From contig JAENRU010000489.1 of NCBI GenBank assembly GCA_016647705.1, positions 1,116,001-1,180,000 of the forward strand: a DNA stretch of 64,000 nt. Reading direction: 5' to 3'. This DNA comes from Eucommia ulmoides (Eukaryota; Streptophyta; Magnoliopsida; Garryales; Eucommiaceae). Position 1 is the stretch's first letter. The number at the start of each line of letters is the position of its first letter. The notes below the pieces were generated by a model. It did no database searches, was not told where the DNA came from, and saw only the letters and a list, made by a program, of their open reading frames with translations. Position numbers and translations under genes: made by a program. Positions 11,236 through 22,141 of this stretch are shown piece by piece.

Positions 11236-11837
11236 TTAGAGGTGTTCAACGGATCGGGTCAACCCGCCAAATTCACCCAAACCGCCAAACCCGCACCACA
11301 AAAAAATTGCCCAATACTAACTCGTGCATTGCGTGAGTGTTAAATCTTTAAACCCGCATATGTATGGGTGGGTTACAGTTTGATTCATGTTCTTACGTGT
11401 TCAACCCGCCAGTCCGAGTAAACACAAAACGACGTCGTTTTAGACTTTATTACTTACATTTGTAAAAAAAAAAAAAAAAACTATTTTTATGATGGTTTAC
11501 AAATTATATTATAGTTTTTTTTTTTCTTGTTTTTGTGTTACTATAATTTTGTCACAATTTTTTTACAAATTTTTGTAATGTAATGATTTTTTTTTTTAGC
11601 AACATTTATTATATTTCAAGAGCAATCCACGGTTCTAATTAATTCAACCCAAAAATAGGCTCAACCTGTATATTATTGGGTAGTTCGCGGTTTAAACTAA
11701 CTAACGCGCATAATTCAACCCGTCTCAACCCACACATCATTGGGCAGTCTACAGTTTAAACTAACCCAACTCGTCTAGTATTGATTTGGTTCGCGCTTTT
11801 GGCCCAATCCGCCCGCGATCCACCTGTTGCCACACCT
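11236..11837. mobile_element. hAT-type MITE with 8-bp target duplication
   Basis: A 602-bp insertion between two copies of AGATAAAC (11228-11235 and 11838-11845). Its ends are imperfect inverted repeats: TTAGAGGTGTTCAAC on the left, and on the right GTTGCCACACCT, whose inverse is AGGTGTGGCAAC. The interior is rich in CAACCCGCC-like text. The paralogous position in segmental copy B (about 21905) lacks the element and has a single site reading GGATGAACCTG, so it inserted into copy A after the duplication. An 8-bp duplication is typical of hAT transposition. Confidence 0.8.
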
Positions 11838-12076
11838 AGATAAACCTGTTTTATGATTCTGTTAATGTAAATACATCACTCTCAAACAAAGAGCGTATCC
11901 TATCGCATATAAATGGAGAGCGACGAACTTCATTGTTGCCATTGGCGAAGATCCCAAGGAGAAAACTCAATCCATAAACCTCACCGATCGATCGAAGAAC
12001 GACGTGATCGACTGTTAAATTCGTGTTCGATTGTAGTAATTTCTTTGTTCGAACAGACCGATTTGATCGAACGAAT

Positions 12077-15000
12077 ATGGGGAAGAACATCGGAAGGAGA
12101 TTGGAAGGGAAGGCGGCGATCGTCACTGCTTCGACTCAGGGAATCGGTTACAGCATCGCTGAGCGGCTCGCTTCGGAAGGTGCTTCTGTTGTTATCTCCT
12201 CTCGCAGACAGGTTCGATTCATATCCACTGAGATTGATGTATATGTTGGGGTTTTTGATTCAGTTTATGTGCAGTTTGATCTGGTTTTGACGATTTTGAT
12301 TCGAAATTCAACTTCGCTGCACGATGAATTTCATGTTAGATTATCCTATATCCCTCGAATTTAGGGTTCTTATGTTTGATTTCATCTGGATTTCTTATAA
12401 TTTGCTCGAATTCTATGTAAATCATATGTAAATTGAGTGATCTGGTTTTTCGGATTTTTGTTTCGAAATTCAACATTATTGCACCATTAATTCTAGTTAG
12501 ATTACAGTATTATATCACTAGAATTTAGAGTTCTTATGTTTCTTCGAAGAAAACAGGTGTTGATTTGATCTGGATTTCCTGTAATTTGATTGAATTCTAC
12601 TGATTTTGGTGAGGTTTAGATGTGAATTAATTTTTGTTTGTGGTTTTAATTTGTGTTTTTGTAGAAAAACGTAGATGAGGCCGTGGAAAAGCTCAGGGCT
12701 AAAGGAATTGAAGTGTATGGTTTAGTATGCCATGTTTCAAACGCACAACAAAGGAAGAACCTAATTGAGAAGACCATTCAGGTAAGTGTTGAAGCAAATT
12801 CTATATTATCCTCACTGGGTGAATCACTATTTTTCAATTTGTCAATTTATGAATTGCTATATTTTGTTGTTTTGGTGGAAAAATTAGAGCACTTAAATTA
12901 GCTCGTTTGATTTGAGTAAATATAGCTGAGGATTTAATTACGCTAAAACAATTATATGTTTCTTTGTTAAACCAAAAGAACATGTAAGTTTGATTATGTA
13001 AATTTTGTGATATACAATTTAGAACTAGATTTTAGACAACAAACGGGTCCTTATTGGTTATTGTTGAATCCCACTACTTGATCTTGAGCTATATATGAAG
13101 TCTAGGACAATTCTCATCTCTCAAGGCGTCTTTTGAGAGTGAGTTAGGCCCCATTAGGTTTCTACATTGTATCAGAGGCAGGTTTTTTATCTGACGTTGG
13201 GCGTGTTGAATCCTACATTAATATTGGCCCCCCTAATATCCTTCGTAGTGGTTTGACAAAATCCACCATGCGGGTGAGGGGACGTGTTGAATCCCACATC
13301 GATGTTGGGCCCCTCGATATCGTTCATAATAGCTTTGCAAAGTCCACTCTATGCATAAAGGGGCGTGTTGAGTCCCACATGACTTTTGTTACCTGATCCA
13401 ATCAACATCTCTCAAGGCGTCTTTTGAGAGTGAGCTAGGCCCCATTGGGTTCCTAACTTGGATCCCAAGTTAGGTATCTAATCCATGAACAATCTGTAAT
13501 ATTTTATAATCTCGTACAACTTGTGCCTGAAGGCACGTTTTTAATTAATTCGATAATATTTTGCAGCTTTACTATTAAGTGCCAACTTGATTTTTGCAGA
13601 CCAAAATAACATTAGAAGATTGTAACAATAAAGTAATATATCTATACAACAAAAAATTAAATGTTTTGATCTCAACCGTTGGATTTGAAATTTGATCTAA
13701 CGGTGTCAAATGTCTTTTGGGATAAAAACTGAGTTGTGTTACAATATAGATTTCTCGGAGAGAGGCTACAAACCTTAATATTAAAACGTTTTAATCTCAA
13801 CTGCTGGATTTGAAATTTGATCCAATGGTGGGATAAAAATTGAGTTGTCTTATTATATAGATTTTTCTTTAGCTCCATCAATTTGGTGTTTACTATTTTT
13901 TTTTTTTTTTTTTTAATTATAAGAAATATGGAAAACTGGACATCATCGTGTCGAATGCTGCTGCAAATCCGTCCGTCGATTACATTTTGGAAACCAAAGA
14001 ATCGGTTCTTGACAAGCTCTGGGAAATCAACGTCAAAGCCCCCATTCTTCTATTACAAGTATGTCTTGTTGATTATTTAATTGCATATATAGCCCCCCAC
14101 CCCACCCTACAATTTTTTTTTTTGTTGTGTAATTATTATTCTTTCGACAGGATGCTGCTTCTCATTTGCAAAAGGGTTCCTCTGTTGTTTTCATTTCTTC
14201 AATTGCTGCGTACCAACCGCAAGCTTCCATGGCTATGTATGGAGTTACCAAAACCGCCCTTCTCGGCCTAACCAAGGTAAATTGTTTATTTATTCAGTTT
14301 GTTATTTTCAAAATTATTTCTCTATCAAATCTGGGAATTTTTTTTTTTGTTTTTTGAAAATAGGTTTTATGAATATATATTGTAATATAGATATTGTTTT
14401 CATAAAATGACTTTTATGGCCCTTCATATTTCGGGTGGGTGTTCAATTGGTCCCCACTATTTCGGGTTTGACACATTTGATCCCTCATTATTGAAATCGG
14501 CTTCAATTTGGCCCCAATGACAATTCTGTTTGTCTAATTTGACGGTCAACCGTTAGTTTAAAGGCATTTTTGTCTTTTCATGTCCAAAACAGCTATGGTT
14601 CAAAAGTGTATCTTTCTAACTAATTCAATGGGATCTGTTTAAAACATCATCTAAAATTTAAGGGTCAAAAGTGTATTTTTCTTCCCATTTGTTTCATTTT
14701 ATTGCCATGACGTTCTTTTTCTCCGGTAACAACTTCTCCGGCGAATTTTCCAGACAAGTTTTGCGGTTGCCACTAACTTTCTTTTTCTTCGATTTTTGTT
14801 CGTGGTTTCTCTTCTCCTCTCTCTCTCTCTCCATCTCTCGTCTTCTTCTTCTTGTTCTTCCATGTTCGATCCCAACAGAAGTACAGACCCAATAGACTGG
14901 ACATGACATGACGAAAATCTGTTCTGAGAAATTGCGATTTTGGCAAAAAACATAACCAAACATACCCTTAAGTTTTTGACATTATTGTTACTAACTAATA

Positions 15001-15695
15001 ATTATATTATTTTGTTTGAATTTGTTATAAAACCGCTCGATTTTCTTTTGTGTCAGGCCTTGGCGACTGAGATGGGTCCGAATACTCGTGTAAACTCTGT
15101 CGCACCCGGTTTTGTGCCGACTCATTTCGCGGATTTCCTCACAAGCAATGAACATATTGTATGTATAATTGCTCTCTCATACACACACGCACACAGGCTA
15201 AATCACACTTTGCATCCTTTTTGATGTTTCATTTTACCCCCTAAGTTAACGTTATAATTGTTGCAAATTGCCCCTTGAAATTTGTTTCTCGTATCAATTT
15301 GGTCCAATAATGAAGTGATTTTGATCTTTTTTTGTTCCATGTTTGATAACTTAATTAAGTGCTGAAAAACTGAAGAGATTAAGTATTTTTTATGACGAGG
15401 CAATTGGACAAAACTAGTACAAAAAGTACCATTAGGCAAAATACAGTAAAGGTGCAAAGTGCAATTTAGCATGTGTGTGCACACATACTCTAATTCAACT
15501 TCTTTTTTAATTTCAAAATTGACCTTTCATGTTCGGTTTATTTAGAGGAAGGCAATCGAGGAGAAGACCTTACTGAACAGGCTCGGAACCACGGAGGACA
15601 TGGCAGCAGCCACCGCCTTCTTGGTTTCCGACGATGCTTCCTACATCACTGGAGAAACTCTCGTGGTAGCCGGAGGAATTCCGTCCAGACTCTAG
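12077..15695 (+). CDS. IBR1: IBR1-like peroxisomal short-chain dehydrogenase/reductase, copy A (254 aa)
   Basis: Six exons: 12077-12211, 12665-12781, 13924-14058, 14151-14276, 15057-15158 and 15546-15695, all phase 0. The protein is a classical SDR. The NAD(P) loop is TASTQGIG (17-24), the motif after strand 4 is NAAAN (95-99), and the catalytic set is Ser-146, Tyr-159 and Lys-163 in YGVTK. It ends in PSRL, a peroxisomal PTS1 tripeptide (SRL). It closely resembles Arabidopsis IBR1/SDRa (At4g05530), which acts in beta-oxidation-like conversion of indole-3-butyric acid to auxin; databases often call it tropinone reductase-like. An in-frame ATG at 12023 exists, but the family starts at the M-x-K site chosen here. 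A second intact copy lies at 22142-31195. Confidence 0.92.
13062..13461 (+). mobile_element. TRIM in intron 2 of IBR1-like copy A
   Basis: Left terminal repeat 13062-13166 (TGTTGAATCCC...TTTCTACA), primer-binding-like TTGTATCAGAGGC at 13167, then internal text with two further TGTTGAATCC starts, purine tract AAAGGGGCG and the right terminal repeat from 13366. GTTAT precedes the left end; the expected GTTAT on the right is missing, apparently through a deletion. The same element at the same intron position in copy B keeps both. Confidence 0.75.
13672..13870. repeat. Duplicated inverted-repeat block in intron 2 of copy A
   Basis: Two tandem, diverged copies of about 130 bp contain CTCAACCGTTGGATTTG with the inverted partner ATCTAACGGTG, followed by GATAAAAAYTGAGTTGT and a TATAGATTT tail. 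The same pair occurs in copy B at about 28146-28335, so it predates the segmental duplication. It ends just upstream of the polypyrimidine tract of exon 3. Confidence 0.6.
15196..15471. mobile_element. MITE-like element in intron 5 of copy A
   Basis: The left end is GCTAAATCACACTTTGCATCC and the right end is GGTGCAAAGTGCAATTTAGC; the termini are inverted repeats. A related longer version lies in copy B intron 5 at about 30412-30985, so the insertion predates the duplication. Non-coding. Confidence 0.65.
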
Positions 15696-15719
15696 ACTCT
15701 CTCTCTCACTCTCTAGTTT

Positions 15720-17040
15720 ATTGTAATTTATGTTCGAGAATTTGAAATCATGCTATAGGTTTTGAAAATTTCACGATTTTGAATTTTTGGTCAATTACTT
15801 CTGTTATCTTATCCATTGATGCTTTATCATAATCGTAGCAAAATCGTTTGTTTTATGTGTTTTAGCCTTTGAAAAAATGTAGTAAAATTGGAGTTTTTAG
15901 TGAAGTGTCACAATTTTGAGTTTTTGATCGATTGCTTCAATTACCTTGTTGTAATGGGAGCGAAATCGAGGGGTTTGTGAGTGTTATAGCCTTACAAAAT
16001 TTTAAGATTTTGAGTCTTTCAAAAAAGTAGCGAGAATAGAATTTTTCGATGTGTTAGGCTTTGAAAGTTTCAGAATTTTGAGCTTCGGATCAATTGTTTT
16101 TGTTATCCTGTGAAATGATGTTTTGTTGTAATGAGAGCAAAACCGAGAGATTTTGTGAGTGTTAGTCTTTCAAAATTTTACGATTCAAATATTTTTCGGT
16201 GTGCTAAAACTTTTAAAAATTTCACAATTTTGGGTTTTGAAACAATTACTTAACACGTTCAAATGATGCTTTGTTATAAGGGTAGATAATTTTATTTTTA
16301 TTTTTATTTTTTTTAAAGAGTGTTAATCCATCAAAATTTCACAATTTCGTGTAATTCGAAAAAGTAGCAAAATTGGAGGATTTTGATATATGCAATAACT
16401 TTTTTGTAAATTTTGCGATTTTGAATTTCGGGTCAATTACTTCTTTTACCCTATCAATTTATGCTTTGTCGTAATGGTAGTGAAATCGAGCGTTTCATGA
16501 GTGTTAACCTTTAAAAATTTCACAATTTCAAGTGTTTCAAAAAAAATAGAAAAATTAGAATTTTTCAGTATTCTAAAACTTTTAAAAATTTCATGATTTT
16601 GAGATTCGGATCAATTGCTTCTGCTATCCAATCAAATGATGTTTTGTCATAATAGTACCAAAATTGGAGGATTTTGTAATTGTTAGCCTTTTAAAATTAT
16701 ACGATTTCGAGTGTTTAAAAAAAAATACCGAAATAAAAAAATTTCGATGCACTATAGCCTTCCAAAATTTAATAATTTCAAGTGTTTCAAAAATAAAAAG
16801 AAATCGGAGTTTTCAGCGTGGTTTGACCTTTGAAAATTTCATAATTTTAATTTTCAGATAAATAGCTTCCATAACACACTCCATTGATGTTTTGTCGTAA
16901 AAATAGTGAAATCAAGGGAGTTTTGTGAGTGTTAACCTTTTAAAATTTCATAATTTTAAATGCTTAAAAAAAATAGCGAAATTGAAAAATTTCGGTGTGC
17001 TATAGTCATTGTAAATTTTAGAATCTTGGTGTGCTATAGC
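15720..17040. repeat. Degenerate tandem array downstream of IBR1-like copy A
   Basis: Seven or so diverged units, with spacing varying from about 125 to 250 bp. Each unit runs through the phrases ATGCTTTGTCGTAATGG, GCAAAATCG, GAGTGTTARCCTTTCAAAATTTC, GAGTGTTTCAAAAAA and GATCAATTGCTTC. The array starts about 30 bp after the stop codon and so overlaps the expected 3' UTR. A homologous array follows copy B at 31300-32600. Both strands are riddled with stops, so it is not coding. Confidence 0.75.
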
Positions 17041-17984
17041 AGTTGAGGCGTGTAGTGGCTTTGTTCATGCAGTCCAGGTTCAATAATTTTTTTAGAAGTT
17101 CAAAATTGTTGTCATAAAAGTCATCACAATTTTTTATATAAAAAAATTATAGTAATTTTTGTGATGTACAATAATTTTTTCTATTAAAAAATTATTTTAA
17201 CGACTAAATTGGATGAATGATATATTATAAAATTTAGGATTATGCCCCCAAAAAACAACAAAAAAACAAAACACTACTTGCTATTATGAAATTAAGAAAT
17301 TCCAAGTTTTGTGCCTATAATCACATACAATTCATTGTACCAAGACACTTATTAGGTTCATTGAACCTGGTCTTTTTTATTTCTCCTACTAGTTCTGGCT
17401 ATTACGGCCTCTATTTTCCGCATCCTTCTATATTTCACTCAAATAAATTATTTACTTTTTTGGCAAGTATTTTAACTCTTGTTAAAATTTGGTCCTTTTT
17501 TTTTTTTTTTTTTTTTTAACTTTTTGAAAAATAAATAAATTATGTATCTATCATCTATTTTGAACTAAATTCATGCACAGTGACAGGTATAAAAAAATGG
17601 GTTTTTTCTATAAACAGCACATGAAATTAAAATTTCAGCCCATGTAGTTCACACGTTATTATAATTTTTTCAAAAATTTAAAATTACTGTCAAAAGTTCA
17701 AAAACCGTTGTACACTATAAACGTTGCTATAATTTTTTATATGAAAAAATTATACTAACGTTGTTCATCAAATTTTTAAAAAAAAATTACAAATAATAAA
17801 AAAATTGACTAATGAAATACTATGCGAAATTTAAAAGATATAAAATATAATTTAATTCAACGATATTTTTTATTCAAACCTTTAAAAAGATATTTTAAAA
17901 AAGAAGGTAAAATTGACCACCAAAATTTGTGATTAATTAAGCCAATCAAATTGCAAATCCATATATATCTATATATATTTGAGA

Positions 17985-18085
17985 CGTGTGGAATTATACA
18001 CTTTCACACGTGGGAAAGAATGCCAGCCACGTGGAAAGAGTTGTATGCCATGTCGACAACTTGTGCTTCTGCCACGTGGCAACCG
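17985..18085. promoter_or_regulatory. Cluster of CACGTG (G-box/ABRE-like) cores
   Basis: Three CACGTG cores occur within about 80 bp: CACACGTGGG near 18004, GCCACGTGGA near 18028 and the palindrome TGCCACGTGGCA near 18071. In plants such sites bind bZIP and bHLH factors. The block sits at the far 3' end of segmental copy A with no adjacent gene start; the copy B counterpart (33618-33720) keeps two of the three. It may be part of a repeat, so regulatory use is only a possibility. Confidence 0.4.
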
Positions 18086-18324
18086 ACAAGTCATAAATAT
18101 TAAAAGTACACTTACCCAATCATTTTTTAATATCAAAATGACTAAACGAACCCAAAAAATTTTAATGCATCCAACGATCCTTTTAAAATATATAATTTAG
18201 TTTATCTCAATTAAAGTGTTGTTACATTATATGTTGATCCTACATATAAGTATATAACATGAACTGCTTGTGAGCGCTTCAATAATAACGCAAACTCCAC
18301 CATGCACGCATATACAATATTATC

Positions 18325-18325
18325 A

Positions 18326-18366
<41 letters not shown>
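18325..18366. repeat. (ATT)n microsatellite
   Basis: A run of about 13 ATT trinucleotides flows into a T-rich tract. The text after it (TTACACATGTTTCATCCAACACCCACTTTT) has a close relative at 21338-21370, so a short dispersed repeat flanks the spacer on both sides. Confidence 0.9.
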
Positions 18367-18769
18367 TTTTTATTTTTTTTTTATCATTTCTTTCTTTTTT
18401 ACACATGTTTCATCCAACACCCACTTTTATCACCTATACACATCCGCAATAATTAATTTACACTTTATACCTTTAAAAAAAAAAATGAAAAATTCCCCCA
18501 AATGTCCCAAAAGTGAAAAACACTACTTTGTAGAGGACCATCCAATATTTTTTTTTTGCCTTTGGATGGTGTCCTTAGAAAATGGTGGTCCTTACTTGTA
18601 GAACCTCTCAAGAAGATGCCCTTAAAAATTAACTAGTATTTACTTACACCCTAAATTTTCATGATATACAAAATGAAATATTATTTTCAAAAAATATAAA
18701 TTTTCGGAGTATTACAATCTTTTCTCCTTAAATAAATTTCGTCTTCGAAATTATGTTAAAAATGATTCA

Positions 18770-20530
18770 AAATTGTATGGTCAAAACTTGTACGCCGAGG
18801 ATTTACACCCTCGAAGTATATGACTACTCGCAAGTGTATGAGGTTAAAGTTTTAGTATAGTGTGATCGTTAAGATCGGGTTATCGTATTCACAGAGATTG
18901 GTGTCGTTACTATCGAATACCGCGTTTGTCGTGACCTTATTTTATCTAGGCGAAAAACAAATGTATTTAAACAAAAAAAGGGCTAGTAACGTCTAGTTTT
19001 GGATCAGATCCCGAAAACCCTCAAAATCTAAAACTACCCAGTCAATTGACCAACCAATGAACCATCAGTCGACCGATCGATTCAGGTCGTAGCCCAAGTC
19101 AATTTCAAACACTGTTCGGTCGATCGATCCCCCATGGGTTGGTTGACCGATCGATTCAGGATACTCCTCAGGCTATTTTTCAGCCCTGATCGGTTGACCA
19201 ATTATCGATGGTCGGTTGACTGATCGATTCAGAGATTTCTCCAATTATCAGCCTATGCCCATCGGTTGATCGATCCTTCACGGTCGGTTGACCGATCATT
19301 GTTGGAACATTTTTTCTTAATTCATTTTAACTTCAATCTTTGACGTTTTCGACCCTTTAGCCGATTTCTTCTCTCGGTTAACTTAATTGACACTAATAAT
19401 CAATTTTAAATACTAATATTGCTTAGGTCAATTTTTGTTTTTTAATTTCACATTGGAACAAATATGTGAACTAATTAGGATTCTAATAAAAAATACACTA
19501 AAATATAAATCATTTAATTTGTGTCGTGTGTGATCCTAATTAGGATATATTAAGAGTAAAAATGAATTTGAGTTGTTTTCACCTAAATTCTTCAGGATTT
19601 TCAATCTCTTAATGTCCGTCTCTTTGCATCCTTAGCAATTACTTCATGATAACATCACTAATAGAACTTTTAAACTGAAACACTCAATAAACTCGTTAGT
19701 TCCACAAAAAATATTAACATTTAATTGTCCATCAAAACCTTGGGATCAACAAAGTCTTACTTAACTTACTATTGATAATAGATACCATAACCCAAATTTA
19801 GGGTAATCATATACCTAAGCTCTGATACTGACTTGTAACGATCCAATCTCCTAGGGCCATTACTCGGTTTCTTCCTTTTCTTATGGAGAAGTAGAGGTAA
19901 AAATACAAACCAATAATTACCACTTTATTATTATTCATTATTTATAACAAAGACCACAATAATTCAAAAAAATTACAAAATTTAAATACGAATCCAAATC
20001 CAAATATAAATTCTGGCGCAACTTCTTTTTTTGAAATTCCTGCAATAAATACTGTAGGGATATAAGTCAACGCTTAGTAGAATTTTAACCCCTTTAGCAT
20101 TCAATCAATTCAACAAGTAACATATAGACATATTTCTCACGTAATTGTCACATAATATATGATCATAATTATGCCATGCAAATTTACAAATATAATTGAA
20201 TAACTATTAGGACATAGATCATGCTGGAAAAATTAAAAACCCATATTAAAAAGATTAAAAAATTCTACTAAATCTATAACTGACGACAAAAACTATTTTC
20301 TCTATTCTTTCCTATTATTTTTTCTTCTTCTATTTGGTCTCTTCTGCTTCTTGCTTTTCCTCGACCAAATTCCAAACACAACACACACATGTGACATATA
20401 TTATTCCACATGTAATCATTAAGACACTATTCATCAATTTATTATTAAATATATTTTTATCCCACTAGAAATATATTAATATTCACTAATATCCTAAAAT
20501 TTTTAAAATATACAAAATGACCCTACATAA
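18770..20530 (-). mobile_element. LTR-retroelement remnant (minus orientation)
   Basis: At 19818-19834, AGCTCTGATACTGACT is the inverse of a primer-binding site (TATCAGAGC type) and is followed at once by TGTAACGATCCAATCTCC, a typical start of an inverted LTR that then runs right for several hundred bases. To the left, 18790-18950 carries the text around ATTCACAGAGATTGGTGTCG, which I associate with plant retroelement leaders. 19040-19305 is a short array of GGTTGACCGATCGATTCAG-like units. No gag or pol reading frame is left. Limits are approximate and the matching second LTR was not found. Confidence 0.45.
19040..19305. repeat. Array of GGTTGACCGATCGATTCAG-like units
   Basis: At least six variants of a roughly 20-bp phrase (near 19067, 19118, 19141, 19190, 19212 and 19265-19298) are spaced by 20-70 bp. 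The unit is itself near-palindromic around GATCGATC and CGGTTGACCG. It lies inside the retroelement remnant. Confidence 0.7.
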
Positions 20531-21010
20531 GAGGAACAAAATGCATTGTATCTGTACATCATATGCTTTCTCTCAAACCCTAAAGCAGCCGCCACTCCTC
20601 TCTATCTCAAACCTGAAACCACCGTCGCCGATGGTTCGTGTGCCGTGGTTCGCCGCCAGATACCTTGTTCTCCATCTCTTGTTGTTCGTAGATCGCTCCT
20701 CATACTTCTCTGTCTCATACTGTTCGTCGCGGTCGAAGTATTCGCCTCTTCTTTCATAGCCTGTTGTTTGTCGCCGTCGACACACATCCTGTGTACGCTG
20801 TTCATCGCCGTTGTTGGCTCCTCTTCCTTCTAATTCGTTCGTCTACTGCTTTTCGTTGTTGTTCGTCGCCACCCCCGTATGTTGTTGTTCGTTGTCGTCG
20901 ATGGTTCATGCGACTCCGTAACTATCATCTCCTTTCGAAAATCGCCACTCTCTATTATCTTCTTTCGCTTCTACCCTATGAAAATGGAATAAAATTGGAA
21001 CAATAAATAG
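20531..21010. other. GC-richer block with no recognised gene
   Basis: Several overlapping open frames of 60-95 codons exist on both strands because the text is rich in CGTCGCCG/TTCGTCGCC-like repeats. None gives a recognisable protein, and no start, splice or stop pattern favours one. It resembles the leader or internal part of a decayed element adjoining the retroelement remnant to its left. Confidence 0.4.
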
Positions 21011-22141
21011 AACAATGTTTGCTACGTTTGGTGGGTGAAGGGTCCTCTATAAGATTAAGGGTTCGAACCTGCAAAAAATTATTTATTGAGAAATATAGTC
21101 ACACACTCTGAACGAGATTAGTCTTGGACCGAATAAATAGAATATAATGAAAGGGTGGAAGAAGGGAATGGGATGTTTTGGGAACATGGCCATAGTGGAA
21201 ATATTAGTGGAAAGAATTAAAGTTGGCCATTGATTTTTGTGTAGTGTAGATGATAGGAGAAGCCAATTAATCGTAGCCCTTGGTTTAAATATGAGAATAT
21301 GATTCCAAAGATGATATAGAATAACAAATCTTTCTTTTTTACACATTTTCCATCCAACATCCACTTTTGCCAACATATGCACATCCTCAATAGTTATATA
21401 GATAATATTTTACATAAAAATTTATATAATTTATTTAAAAAATATTTATTAGTTATTTAAGAAAATATATATTTATAGGGTTAGGTTGACCCTAAGACCT
21501 AACTTGGATTTTATCCATTTTACAATGGGCGGATTTGGATAGGGGAATAAAGCTCGATGTTCGGATTAGGTCCAGACCCATGTCCTACAAAATTCTTATA
21601 ATTTATTAGGTTAGGCCGGGGCCGAACCTGGTCCAACCCAACCATGAACACCCCATTAATATTTTAATTTTCATAATGCACCTTCTGTAGCATGAATTTT
21701 GCTTCTAATTGGTCCAATCGACACATACTAACCATCATACTTGTTAGAGCAATAACACGTGCATTATAATTAAGAAAATAGAAAAAAAATGGTTAAAACG
21801 TGTCGATCAGACCAAATACAGACAAAATTTAAACCTCAGGGTGTATAATGAGATCTCAATCAAACTTTAGGGGTGAAAAGTGTAATTTATCCAAAAGAAA
21901 AAGGATGAACCTGTGTTCTAATTCTGTTAATGCATCACTCTCGCATATAAATGGAGAGCGACGAACTTCATTGCCGCCATCGGCGAAGATCTGAAGGAGA
22001 AATCTCAATCCATAAACCGCATTGATCGATCGAAGAACAACGTGATCGATTATTAAATTCGTGTTCGATTTCTACTTGGAGTAGTTTAAGAAGAGTTGTT
22101 GTGATTTCTTTGATCGAAGAAACCGATTTGATCGAACGAAT

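Larger units (their letters stand above)
10680..18130. repeat. Segmental duplication, copy A (IBR1-like copy A plus flanks)
   Basis: Sequence here aligns with 21478-33750. The shared landmarks in order are a degraded GGCCGGACTTGG repeat, an AACCATCATACTTGTYAGAGC block, the IBR1-like gene, the 3' degenerate tandem array, the AAACACTACTTGCTATTAT-like tail block and the G-box cluster. Copy A is about 7.5 kb; copy B is about 12.3 kb because of extra insertions. Outer limits are estimates from where recognisable similarity fades. Confidence 0.8.

Noticed and set aside
12023..12076. Upstream in-frame ATG extending IBR1-like copy A by 18 residues
   Set aside because: Copy B lacks the matching extension and the family starts at M-x-K; a peroxisomal PTS1 protein needs no N-terminal signal.
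20517..20833. Overlapping open frames of 80-95 codons on both strands as a possible gene
   Set aside because: Frames overlap in several phases, composition comes from CGTCGCCG-like repeats, and no protein family is recognisable.
21010..21075. Possible tRNA or SINE B-box (GGGTTCGAACCTGC)
   Set aside because: No acceptor stem, A-box or downstream tail could be paired; similar isolated B-box-like text occurs at 54508 without a tRNA fold.
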